Assembly: GCF_018070075.1 (NCBI RefSeq)
Contig: NZ_JAGPXE010000010.1
Location: 124,001 to 188,000, forward strand
Direction: 5' to 3'
Source of the DNA: Saccharopolyspora endophytica
GTDB taxonomy: Bacteria > Actinomycetota > Actinomycetes > Mycobacteriales > Pseudonocardiaceae
DNA: 64,000 bases
Shown here: positions 8,376-16,616 of the stretch, piece after piece
Layout: each line of letters opens with the position of its first letter
Numbering within the stretch: position 1 is the stretch's first letter
Made by a program: the position numbers and the translations under genes
Notes under the pieces: generated by a model
What the model was told of the DNA's origin: nothing
The model's input: only the letters and a program-made list of their open reading frames with translations
The model's database searches: none

Positions 8376-9035
8376 ATGACAGGGATTTCCGCAGCTAGCG
8401 GCCGAGAGGCGCCGGTCGTGTTGTTCGACTGGAACGGCACCGTGGTCGACGACATCGAACGCGCCGCACTCGCCGCGGCAGCGGTGCTACGCAGCAGGCG
8501 GCTGCCGGCGCCGGGCGTGCGTGAGTTCGCCGCGCGGTTCACGTTGCCGTTAGAACAGCTGTTTCGCGAACTCGGCGTGAACGAGAGACAGGTCGCCTCG
8601 GCAACCAACCAGTGGAACGAGTTCATGCTCGCCTCACCTGCGCCACTGCAGCACGGGGCGCAGGGACTGCTGGACTTCCTGATGCAACACGGGAGCCTCG
8701 TCGGTGTCGTCAGCGCGGCAAGCACCGAGCTCGTCCTGTCCGACCTGGCACGGCTGCAGCTGTCCGAACACCTCGAGATCGTCTGCGGTGGTGTCGGCGA
8801 CAAGTCGATCGTGCTGCGCCACTTCACCGCACACCGCCGAAAACGCCGCGTGTTCTACGTCGGCGACACCGAACACGACGTTCAAGCAGCGCGTCGCGCC
8901 GGTGCCGTCGCAGTCGGCTTCGCGGGCGGCTACCGCCCCGCACCAGCTCTCGCCCGTGCCGGAGCCGATCACGTGATCCACGGACTTACAGAGCTCATTG
9001 ACGTTCTCACAACGAGTGGGGAGAAGACACCGTGA
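8376..9035 (+). CDS. HAD-superfamily phosphatase
   Basis: A 219-aa haloacid dehalogenase-type hydrolase of the phosphoglycolate phosphatase-like group with an alpha-helical C1 cap. Motif I is FDWNGTVVDD (nucleophile D18), motif II VVSAAST, the motif III lysine lies in GDKSIVL and motif IV is VFYVGDTEHDV. The usual second Asp of the DxD pair is Asn (N20), a variant seen in part of the family that may slow or redirect catalysis. It is the first gene of the rightward transcript and its stop overlaps the GTG of the transporter gene (GTGA), so the two are coupled. It may dephosphorylate an intermediate made from the imported substrate. Confidence 0.88.
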   Translation: MTGISAASGREAPVVLFDWNGTVVDDIERAALAAAAVLRSRRLPAPGVREFAARFTLPLEQLFRELGVNERQVASATNQWNEFMLASPAPLQHGAQGLLDFLMQHGSLVGVVSAASTELVLSDLARLQLSEHLEIVCGGVGDKSIVLRHFTAHRRKRRVFYVGDTEHDVQAARRAGAVAVGFAGGYRPAPALARAGADHVIHGLTELIDVLTTSGEKTP

Positions 9036-10369
9036 GCGTCGAACCACGACCACCAGGCCAGCCACCGCAGGAAAACCGCCGCAACATCCGTCGTGTGCTG
9101 TGGGCCAGCGCCGTGGGCACAGCCATCGAATGGTACGACTTCTACCTCTACTCGACGGCCGCAGCACTCGTCCTCGGCCCACTGTTCTTCCCCAGCCAAT
9201 CACCGGCCGCCGAAACTCTGGCGGCCTTCGCCACCTACGCAGCTGGATTCGTGGCCCGCCCCCTCGGCGGCCTGATCATCGGTCATTTCGGCGACCGCCT
9301 GGGCCGCAAAGCCATGCTCGTGACCACACTGATGACCATGGGCCTGGCCACCACCGCGATCGGCCTGCTGCCCACCCACGACCAGATCGGCATCTGGGCG
9401 CCCGTCTTGCTGGTCACTCTCCGAGTGCTGCAAGGCATCGGGATCGGCGGAGAATGGGGCGGCGCGATCCTGCTCGCCGCCGAAAATGCACCTGCCCACC
9501 GCCGCGGCTGGTTCACGAGCTGGCCCCAAACCGGCTTCCCAGCAGGCTTCCTCGCCGGAACCCTCGCCTTCGGCGCCGCCTCCTGGCTGCCCCGGGACGC
9601 GTTCCTGACATGGGGCTGGCGCATACCATTCCTGGCCTCGCTCCTCCTGATCGCCGTCGGACTCATCGTGCGCCTCGGTCTCACCGAAACCCCCGCATTC
9701 CAACAGGTAAAGACAACCGGAAACACCGCATCCATCCCACTCCTGCAGGCCATCCGCGCCAATCCACGCGTGATGCTGACCGGAACCGTCGCCGCACTCG
9801 GACACGGCATCACCGTCACCATCTTCACGGTCTACTTGCTCAACAGCACCACCAAAACCGGCGTCGACGACACCACCGTCCTCACCGGACTGATGATCGC
9901 CGCAGCACTGCAATGCGGCACCGTTCCCCTCGCCGGATACCTCTCCGATCGCATAGGACGCCGACGCGTACTCATCACCGGCTACGCACTGGCGGCCACC
10001 GCGATCTTCCCGGGCCTGTTCTGGCTCCCCGACGGAAACGAGCTTGTCACCGTGGGCACTTACGTGCTCGCCATGAGCCTCGGGCACGGAGCGGTCTACG
10101 GAACCCTCGCCGCCTTCCTCGCCGAACGGTTCCCCGCAGAAACCCGCTACTCCGCCCTCTCCGCCACCTACCAGCTCGGCAGCACCATCTCCAGCTTCGG
10201 CCCGCTAGCCGCAGCAGCGATGACCACCGCAACCGGCAGCCCGCTGCCCACCCTCGCCCTGTTCCTCGTGATCAACGCGGCAGCAGCCCTGGCAGTCCTG
10301 GCCACACCCAGCCACCCCACATCTCCAGACTCAGCACCAACCACAGCGTCAGCCTCCGGCCACCAGTAG
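9032..10369 (+). CDS. MFS transporter, metabolite:H+ symporter (MHS) type
   Basis: A 445-aa inner-membrane transporter with about 12 predicted segments. The opening WASAVGTAIEWYDFYLY and the loop 2-3 motif GHFGDRLGRKAML identify the MHS group, which includes ProP, KgtP and the shikimate transporter; a second GYLSDRIGRRRVL lies in the second half. MHS proteins import small organic acids, betaines or osmolytes by proton symport. GTG start, overlapping the HAD gene by four bases; the next gene starts 13 bp after its stop. The operon suggests it imports the substrate processed by the phosphatases and the MetE-like enzyme. The substrate cannot be predicted from sequence. Confidence 0.9.
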   Translation: MSVEPRPPGQPPQENRRNIRRVLWASAVGTAIEWYDFYLYSTAAALVLGPLFFPSQSPAAETLAAFATYAAGFVARPLGGLIIGHFGDRLGRKAMLVTTLMTMGLATTAIGLLPTHDQIGIWAPVLLVTLRVLQGIGIGGEWGGAILLAAENAPAHRRGWFTSWPQTGFPAGFLAGTLAFGAASWLPRDAFLTWGWRIPFLASLLLIAVGLIVRLGLTETPAFQQVKTTGNTASIPLLQAIRANPRVMLTGTVAALGHGITVTIFTVYLLNSTTKTGVDDTTVLTGLMIAAALQCGTVPLAGYLSDRIGRRRVLITGYALAATAIFPGLFWLPDGNELVTVGTYVLAMSLGHGAVYGTLAAFLAERFPAETRYSALSATYQLGSTISSFGPLAAAAMTTATGSPLPTLALFLVINAAAALAVLATPSHPTSPDSAPTTASASGHQ

Positions 10370-10382
10370 AAGGAGAAACACC

Positions 10383-11522
10383 ATGCACCGCAGCAACGAC
10401 CGGATCCTCACCACCCACACCGGTAGCTTGCCCCGGCCCGACGAACTCGCAGCCATCATCAGCCGCCGCGAAACCCAGGGCCTCAACGACACCGAGACCA
10501 CTCAACTGCCCGGCCTCGTCAGACAGGCGGTCTTCGACATCGTCGCCCGCCAACACAACGTCGGCGTGGACATCGCCAGCGACGGCGAAATGAGCAAGAT
10601 CGGCTACTCCACCTACGTCAAGGAACGCCTCTCCGGCTTCGACGGCGAAGCCGCCGCACTCTCACTCGCCGACCTCGATGACTACCCCGGACTGGCCGAG
10701 ACCGCCCTCGACGGGCTGGTCACCGGAATGCCCGCCTGCACCGGCCCGATCAAATACATCGGCCACGACGAACTGCAAACCGATGTGACCAACCTCAACG
10801 ACGCCCTCAACAACACCAACATCACCGGCGGCGTAATCCCCGCAGCCTCACCCGGCGTCATCTCCCTGTTCCTCGACAACCAGCACTACAACACCCACGA
10901 CGAATACCTCTACGCCCTGGCCGACGCCATGGCTGAGGAATACCAGGCCATCACCCGCGCAGGCCTGACCGTCCAGATCGACGCGCCCGACCTCGCCATG
11001 GGCCGACACGCCCAATACACACACCTCGACCTCGAAGGCTTCCGCAACCGCATCGCCATCCACGTCGAAGCCCTCAACCACGCCCTGCGCACCGTCGACC
11101 CGCAGCAAGTCAGACTCCACCTCTGCTGGGGCAACTACGCCGGCCCGCACCACCACGACGTCGCCCTGGCCGACATCATCGACATCGTCCTGCAAGCCAA
11201 CGTCGGCGCCCTCGTCTTCGAAGCCGCCAACCCCCGACACGCACACGAGTGGCGCGTATTCGAAACAACCACGCTGCCCGACGACAAAAGCATCATCCCC
11301 GGCGTGATCGACACCTGCACGAACTACATCGAACACCCCGAACTCGTCGCCCAACGCATTATCCGCTACGCCAACCTCGTCGGAAAACAACGAGTCATCG
11401 CCGGCACCGACTGCGGCCTCTCCACCTTCGCCACCTTCCACCCCGTCGCAGCCGACATCGCCTGGGCCAAACTCGAAACCCTCACCGCCGGCGCAGAACT
11501 GGCAACCCAACAACTCTGGTGA
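10383..11522 (+). CDS. MetE-C-like zinc-dependent thiol alkyltransferase
   Basis: A 379-aa single-domain enzyme of the cobalamin-independent methionine synthase C-terminal fold, which also includes epoxyalkane:coenzyme M transferase (about 377 aa). The zinc ligands can be placed: H246 and C248 in HLCWGNY, E280 in LVFEAANPRH and C344 in GTDCGLSTF. The N-terminal folate domain of true MetE is missing, so methyltetrahydrofolate is unlikely to be the direct donor; an alkyl group from another carrier or substrate is more likely moved to or from a thiol. ATG with an AAGGAG ribosome binding site. It ends the operon before a strong hairpin. Reaction unassigned. Confidence 0.85.
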   Translation: MHRSNDRILTTHTGSLPRPDELAAIISRRETQGLNDTETTQLPGLVRQAVFDIVARQHNVGVDIASDGEMSKIGYSTYVKERLSGFDGEAAALSLADLDDYPGLAETALDGLVTGMPACTGPIKYIGHDELQTDVTNLNDALNNTNITGGVIPAASPGVISLFLDNQHYNTHDEYLYALADAMAEEYQAITRAGLTVQIDAPDLAMGRHAQYTHLDLEGFRNRIAIHVEALNHALRTVDPQQVRLHLCWGNYAGPHHHDVALADIIDIVLQANVGALVFEAANPRHAHEWRVFETTTLPDDKSIIPGVIDTCTNYIEHPELVAQRIIRYANLVGKQRVIAGTDCGLSTFATFHPVAADIAWAKLETLTAGAELATQQLW

Positions 11523-11601
11523 ACACAGCGCACGCAACCCACAAGCACCCGACCAACCCACTAGAGCCCCAACAACTGGACGATCTCAGCGGGACCGTGT
11601 G

Positions 11602-11660
11602 ACGAACTCATCGCACTGGCCTGCACCGAGGGATTCGGTGGACCAGTGCGACGAGTTCGT
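11602..11660 (+). terminator. Nested hairpin terminator after the MetE-like gene
   Basis: An 18-bp stem, 11602-11619 with 11643-11660 (17 of 18 pairs), encloses a second small hairpin CACCGA/TCGGTG. It begins 80 bp after the stop codon and is followed by GTCTAAGG with no T-tract. It is the likely end of the HAD-MFS-MetE transcript. Confidence 0.7.
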
Positions 11661-12083
11661 GTCTAAGGTGTCCCACGCGTCCTCAGCCGCCCAGAGCTTC
11701 ACAGCCCTCCGTGGGAGTGTCGGGTTTTCGGCTCTGGAGCTGGTTGAATGATCAACATGGTTGACCCGGGCGGGGCCTTTCCGAGTTTATGATCCTGGTT
11801 CGGGTGGGATCATGACTGGTTAGACGTATTGTTGCCGCATCTGTCCGGGGTGGCGATTGAGCGCGTCGAACGGGATAGTGCTGGTGTCCTGGTCTTGGCG
11901 CACGCTCGTATAGAAGGGGGCCTTTCGCCAACCGAGCCGCGAGGGGCCCGTGCAGCGGGACTCTCCGACCCGATACCCATACCCCGTTCGAGATCAGGGT
12001 CGCCGGCCTCATGCCACTTGGCCCGCCGCTACTCGCGCAGTCGTCCGGCTACCCGCTCGTTCCGTGACACGACCAGGGCGAAA

Positions 12084-12124
12084 GAATGGGCCCCGCGTCT
12101 GCCTGCGGGACGCGGGGCCCATTC
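12084..12124. terminator. 16-bp perfect hairpin
   Basis: GAATGGGCCCCGCGTC (12084-12099) pairs perfectly with 12109-12124 across a 9-base loop. This is the strongest hairpin in the left part of the window. There is no coding gene immediately upstream on either strand, so it may end a lost gene or belong to a small RNA. Confidence 0.6.
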
Positions 12125-12332
12125 CCTCTGGTGCCCCCGGCGCCCTTGGGCGGAGGGAATCAAATGCCGGGAGATCACGCTCAATCGACCCGCAACCAAA
12201 CTACACCCGTAATGTGGCACAACGTCGGGAGGGGCACGCTCCGTTCATACCTGCGGCGGAAGGCGCACTCCGGCAAAATGGGTGGTGCCCGAACGGGGCT
12301 TCTCGAAGGTGCTGCCTCTGGCCGGGTAAAGA

Positions 12333-12373
12333 CCGGTGCTGGTGCCGAGTGGGAACTCCCGCACCAACACCGG
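12333..12373. repeat. 13-bp imperfect hairpin
   Basis: CCGGTGCTGGTGC (12333-12345) pairs with 12361-12373 with one mismatch; the 15-base loop contains a further GAGT/ACTC pairing. It is 224 bp before the thioredoxin-like gene and could be part of a leader or a terminator of decayed DNA. Confidence 0.4.
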
Positions 12374-12597
12374 CGACACATAGCAAGTGAAGCTACTCAA
12401 CAAGCGAACCACGTCGAGTGGCTTTGTCATGCCGCCAGCGGCGCGCGTTCGCCGCCGCATGCGCGGCGGCCTGACCAGCAGTGATGTATCCACGAGAAGT
12501 GCCACAGTCGGTCGCGAAGAGTCGCTGGTCTGCGACGCCCCAGCCGGCGTCTCTTCTGGCTACGGGAAACACCCGAAGTTCGGTCCACCATGGAGTC

Positions 12598-12906
12598 GTG
12601 GACGTCGAACTGCTCTACTTCGCGGGCTGTCCGAACTGGCCCCGGGCCCAGGAACGACTCAGCCAGGCTCTCGAGACCGTAGGCCACCGCGACGTCGAGA
12701 TCTGTCTACGCACTGTCGAGACGCATCAACAGGCCCAGGCCCTGTGCTTTCCTGGGTCGCCTGCGATCCGCATCAACGGCCACGACGAATTCCCGTCCGC
12801 AGGTCAGATCTACGGTCTGACCTGCCGGGTTTATGCGATACCGAACGGCTTCACCGGCGCACCCACCGTGGACCAGCTCGCTCACGCCCTTACCAGCGCA
12901 CGCTAG
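12598..12906 (+). CDS. Thioredoxin-fold small protein
   Basis: A 102-aa cytosolic protein beginning VDVELLYFAGCPNW. The first strand, the single Cys in GCPNW, the FPGSPAIRINGHDEF block and the YGLTCRVY motif match a family of small actinobacterial thioredoxin-fold proteins often annotated as thioredoxin family or alkylmercury-lyase-like. The family-typical CxxC is not present; the first Cys is followed by Pro-Asn-Trp, so classic disulfide exchange is doubtful. GTG start at 12598 with a poorly spaced GGAG; upstream in-frame codons do not look coding. It stands alone between non-coding stretches. Function unknown. Confidence 0.75.
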   Translation: MDVELLYFAGCPNWPRAQERLSQALETVGHRDVEICLRTVETHQQAQALCFPGSPAIRINGHDEFPSAGQIYGLTCRVYAIPNGFTGAPTVDQLAHALTSAR

Positions 12907-13113
12907 GGATTGTCGCAACACTCGCGAGGTTGCAACGATCCCATGTTTGGCCGAGGCGCACGCGTGGTGGCCCTCCCCGATTCGAAGACCGCCTAGGCGG
13001 GGGTCCTGCGCGAGCTCGATCAGCCGCGAGTCCCCGGTCGACCGGGGGCCGGCGGCCACACCGTGCGATGCGATGCCCTCAGGCATTGTGGTGGGTCCTG
13101 ACGGTCCACGCGG

Positions 13114-13344
13114 TCAGGTCGTGGTGCCGACGGGGACGTTTCCGCCGTGAGCCGCGGCCACGTGCGCCCGGCCGTCGGCCAGCGAGTAGCACAGGCCGAC
13201 CACGGCGGTCTGTCCGCTTTCGACCCGTTCGGCGAGGAGCGTGGAGCGGTCCAGCAGCTTCTCGACGGTGTTGCGGACGTGGTCGGCGAGGATCTCGTCG
13301 GCTTGGAAGCGGGCCGCGAGCACGCAGAATTTGGAATATTCCAA
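13114..13344 (-). pseudogene. Beta-carbonic anhydrase C-terminal remnant
   Basis: About 60 codons read ADHVRNTVEKLLDRSTLLAE, then RVESGQTAVVGLCYSLADGRAHV. This is the end of a beta-type carbonic anhydrase: helix VRxTVExLxxRSxxL followed by the last strand VVGLxYxLxDGR. The zinc ligands lie in the missing N-terminal part; upstream of 13344 the frame is lost and no start is evident. It is therefore a remnant, or a very small protein derived from one. The bidirectional terminator at 13373-13410 sits just beyond it. Confidence 0.55.
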
Positions 13345-13372
13345 CGATTGAAACCAGGAAGAGAAGACATGG

Positions 13373-13410
13373 AAAAGCCCCCGCGTACCAAGTGGTGCGC
13401 AGGGGCTTTT
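13373..13410. terminator. Bidirectional intrinsic terminator
   Basis: AAAAGCCCC (13373-13381) pairs with GGGGCTTTT (13402-13410), and the stem continues as CGCG/CGC. The A and T ends give a classical rho-independent terminator on both strands. It suits the 3' end of a gene that has been lost; it is not next to any intact stop codon. Confidence 0.75.
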
Positions 13411-13702
13411 GTTTGACGCTCAGTAGGGGATGAATCTGGGCGTCTCCACTGCCACGAGGAGGGATGGCTCATGGCGGCGGTGACACTACTCCAGCTTGGT
13501 TCCGAAGGATCTTCACATGGGGTTGTTGTGATGACCTGCTGCGAAGCGGCGTCACTGGACCAGGAAGGGTGCTGATGCCGATCGAAAGGTGAAGGGGCTT
13601 GCCAGGATCGGCACGGTCCTGGGGGTCTGATTTACTTGTGCGCGCTACCAAGGGGGTTGCGGAAAACCTGTTCAGGGGAAGGTTTGTAACCCCCGTGGTG
13701 AT

Positions 13703-13984
13703 GTGGGGTGGCTGCACCGAATGGATGACACGTCAGAGTCGTGGCACGGCGACGCATGCAGCGACGACGCCAGGAAGAGCTCATCTTGGGTCGCGGTCCA
13801 ATACCGCGGAGGCATCGTCGGCGAGGCATTTCGCGTAGTGCACTTCGCGGTACCCGTGGCCGGTGCTTACCGCACGTTGTGCGGCCTTGAGGTCTCGTTC
13901 CACCACGTAGGGCACACCAAGAACGGCATGCCCTGTATGCAATGCATGCTGCGCGGCTTACTCGTCGAGCAGGAAGACGAATGA
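13703..13984 (+). CDS. Small Cys/His-containing protein, possible zinc site
   Basis: Up to 93 aa from GTG 13703, or 87 aa from ATG 13721. The C-terminal half reads VVHFAVPVAGAYRTLCGLEV, then HHVGHTKNGMPCMQCM. The spacing Cys, two to three His, then CxxC resembles small actinomycete proteins with a predicted zinc ribbon that are often near conjugative elements. No strong ribosome binding site distinguishes the two starts. It lies just outside the left end of the IS21 element. Function unknown. Confidence 0.5.
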   Translation: MGWLHRMDDTSESWHGDACSDDARKSSSWVAVQYRGGIVGEAFRVVHFAVPVAGAYRTLCGLEVSFHHVGHTKNGMPCMQCMLRGLLVEQEDE

Positions 13985-14073
13985 GGGGGCACTCCACCTC
14001 CGGAACAGCAGCGGGCGCAGTGCGGCTATCAGCTGTGGACTCACGGCTATCTCGGCCATGTCGTTGACTGGTT

Positions 14074-14096
14074 TTGACGGTGTTGTCTGGCGTCAG
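14074..14096 (+). repeat. IS21 left terminal inverted repeat
   Basis: 23-bp left end; pairs with 20607-20629 at 18 of 23 positions. The conserved inner block is TCTGGCGTCAG. Confidence 0.65.
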
Positions 14097-14211
14097 ATGT
14101 TCGTGAATGTCGACACCGCCCCTGGTGGGGGTTAGGCCATGTCGGCGAATTTTGACACCACCGGCATGGGCTGATGGGAAGATCGACGTTGCTCTGGATG
14201 GAGGAGCGTCG

Positions 14212-15831
14212 ATGCCGAAGTCGAAGATCGACCTGTACGCAGCGATCCGCCGTGACGACCGTGCTGGGTTGTCGGGCCGGGAGATCCAGCGCAAACACGG
14301 TGTGGGCTACCGGACGGTGGCCAAGGCGCTGGCGTCGCCGTGGCCACAGACCCGGAAGAAGTACCCGGCGCGTGCTTCGAAGCTTGATCCCTACAAGCCG
14401 TTCATCGACCAGATCCTGCGGGCGGATCTGGATGCGCCGCGCAAGCAGCGGCACACGGTGAAACGGATCTTCGATCGTCTGGTCGACGAGCAGTCGATGG
14501 TCGATGTGTCTTACCAGGTGGTGCGCACCTATGTGGCGGACCGTCGTCCCGAGATCCGCGCCCAGGCCGGGCGGGCGCCGGTGAACGTGTTCGTGCCCCA
14601 GGTCCATCAACCCGGCGCCGAAGCGGAAGTCGATTTTGGTGACGTGGTGCTCCGGCTGCGTGGTCAGCAGGTGACGTGCTCGTTGTTCTCGTTCCGGCTG
14701 TCGTTTTCCGGCAAAGCGGTGCATCGCGTGTTCCTTTCAGGCGGCCAGGAAGCCTTCCTGGAAGGGCACGTCCACGCGTTCACCGTTTTGGGTGGGGTCC
14801 CGAGCGGCAAGGTCCGCTACGACAACCTCAAGGCCGCCGTCGCGCAAGTTCTGGGGTTTTCCCGGCAGCGAGTGGAAAACGAGCGGTGGACGGCGTTTCG
14901 GTCCCACTACGGGTTGGAGGCCTTCTACTGCCAGCCCGGTATCCGCGGCGCCCACGAGAAAGGCGGAGTGGAAGGCGATATCGGATGGTTTCGCCGCAAC
15001 CACCTGGTCCCGGTCCCGGAAATCGACTCACTGGACGAGCTCAACGCGATGATCGATCAGTGGGACCGCGACAACGACGACCGTCGAATCGGCACGAGAG
15101 CACGCACGATCGGCGAGTACTTCGCCGTCGAAAAGCCGCTGTTGAGGCCCTTGCCGGAGGAGTCTTTTGAGACCGGGCGGTGGTTCAGCCTGCGAGTGGA
15201 CCGCTCTGCTCAGGTCAGCGTCCGCACGAATCGCTACTCGGTGCCGGCGAAGCTGATCAGCCGGCCTGTCCGGGTTCTCCTTCATGCCTCACATCTCATT
15301 GTTTATGACGGCCAGACTGAAATCGCGAGACACGAACGTCTGCTGGCCAAGGGCGGCGCCCGCCTGGAGCTCGACCACTACCTCGAAGCTCTCGTCCTCA
15401 AACCCGGCGCGTTACCGGGCTCGACCGTGCTGGAACAGGCCCGTGCTTCGGGCAAGTTCACCCCGGTCCACGACGCCTGGTGGGCAGCCGCCAACAGGAC
15501 CCACGGTGATGCCGTCGGCACCCGGGCGCTGATCGAGGTGTTGCTCCTGCACCGGCACCACGCACACGAACACGTCGTCGCAGGCCTGGCCGCCGCACTG
15601 CGGGCCGGAGCACTCACCGCCGACGCGGTGGCGCTGGAAACACGCAAGATCGCCGACAACGACGAAGCCATCGACGACGCCGACGAGCCCGAAACCACCG
15701 CACCACAGGGCACGGTCACGTCGCTGACCCAACGGCGCCTGACACACCTACCGCCTGATACCCGGCCGATTCCCTCCGTCACCGCCTACGACCAGCTCCT
15801 CCGCCACCACCCCGCGAAAGGACAACCATGA
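14212..15831 (+). CDS. istA: IS21-family transposase IstA
   Basis: A 539-aa DDE transposase. The N-terminal HTH is in GLSGREIQRKHGVGYRTVAK; the catalytic core has D141 in EAEVDFGDV, D204 in VRYDNLKA and E254 in KGGVEGD; then comes the C-terminal Mu-type beta domain around VDRSAQVSVRTNRYSVP. The ATG at 14212 follows GGAGGAG and gives the expected length. It overlaps istB by four bases (ATGA). It looks intact, but IS21 transposition also needs the IstB ATPase, which is broken here. Confidence 0.93.
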   Translation: MPKSKIDLYAAIRRDDRAGLSGREIQRKHGVGYRTVAKALASPWPQTRKKYPARASKLDPYKPFIDQILRADLDAPRKQRHTVKRIFDRLVDEQSMVDVSYQVVRTYVADRRPEIRAQAGRAPVNVFVPQVHQPGAEAEVDFGDVVLRLRGQQVTCSLFSFRLSFSGKAVHRVFLSGGQEAFLEGHVHAFTVLGGVPSGKVRYDNLKAAVAQVLGFSRQRVENERWTAFRSHYGLEAFYCQPGIRGAHEKGGVEGDIGWFRRNHLVPVPEIDSLDELNAMIDQWDRDNDDRRIGTRARTIGEYFAVEKPLLRPLPEESFETGRWFSLRVDRSAQVSVRTNRYSVPAKLISRPVRVLLHASHLIVYDGQTEIARHERLLAKGGARLELDHYLEALVLKPGALPGSTVLEQARASGKFTPVHDAWWAAANRTHGDAVGTRALIEVLLLHRHHAHEHVVAGLAAALRAGALTADAVALETRKIADNDEAIDDADEPETTAPQGTVTSLTQRRLTHLPPDTRPIPSVTAYDQLLRHHPAKGQP

Positions 15832-16529
15832 GCCCCCACCGACCACGCCCTCGAGGACTGACCGAACAAGCCGCCGACACCGCAGTCGACCAAGCATGCC
15901 GGATGCTGCGTCTTCCCACGATCCGCTCCCAGTTCAACGACATCGCCGACGTCGCTTCACGCGAGCAGATGACCTATCGAGGATTCCTGGCCGAACTATT
16001 GATGGCCGAATGCGACGATCGCGCCCGCCGCCGCTCCGAACGCCGCATCAAAGCCGCGGCGTTCCCCCGCGAGAAGTCCCTGCGCGCCTTCGACTTCGAC
16101 GCCAACCCCCACCTCGACCCGGCCGTGATCCACACACTGGCCACCTGCGAATGGGTCAAAAAGGGTCAGCCTCTCTGCCTGATCGGGGACTCCGGCACCG
16201 GCAAATCCCACCTGCTCATCGCCCTGGGAACCGAAGCCGCGATGACCGGATTCCGGGTTCGCTACACCCTGGCCACCAAACTCGTCAACGAACTCATCGA
16301 AGCCTCCGACGACAAGCAACTCAACAAGACCATCGCCCGTTACGGACGCGTCGACCTGCTCTGCATCGACGAACTCGGCTACATGGAACTCGACCGCCGC
16401 GGCGCCGAACTCCTGTTCCAAGTCCTCACCGAACGTGAAGAGAAAAACTCCGTCGCAATCGCCTCCAACGAAAGCTTCGGAGGCTGGACCAAAACCTTCA
16501 CCGACCCACGCCTCTGCGCCGTTATCTAA
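15828..16529 (+). pseudogene. istB: IstB ATPase, 5' part (disrupted)
   Basis: The helper ATPase of IS21. Walker A GDSGTGKS (120-127) and Walker B LLCIDELG (177-184) are intact, and the sensor region SNESFGGWTKTF follows. After DPRLCA at residue 231 the reading frame enters the Tn554-like element and stops two codons later. The family normally continues with AIVDRL and ends near ETGTESYR; exactly that sequence is found at 20441-20554. Together the two parts make about 268 codons, normal for the family. Confidence 0.92.
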
Positions 16530-16616
16530 CCGCTCGGGTTGAGCGTCCACGATGTACACGATGGGGTTGGTGCGCCTCCCTGGCGTTCGTTGTGGACGGA
16601 TTACCTTGCCGTGTCT

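Larger units (their letters stand above)
11661..12597. other. Non-coding stretch with structured elements
   Basis: About 0.9 kb without a supportable gene. Open frames overlap each other on all strands and lack ribosome binding sites. It holds two strong hairpins (12084-12124 and 12333-12373). No tRNA cloverleaf could be folded by eye. It is probably a junction between independently acquired segments. Confidence 0.5.

Noticed and set aside
11960..12010. tRNA T-arm
   Set aside because: CCCGTTCGAGATCAGGG resembles a T-loop, but the stem does not pair and no D or anticodon arm is found.
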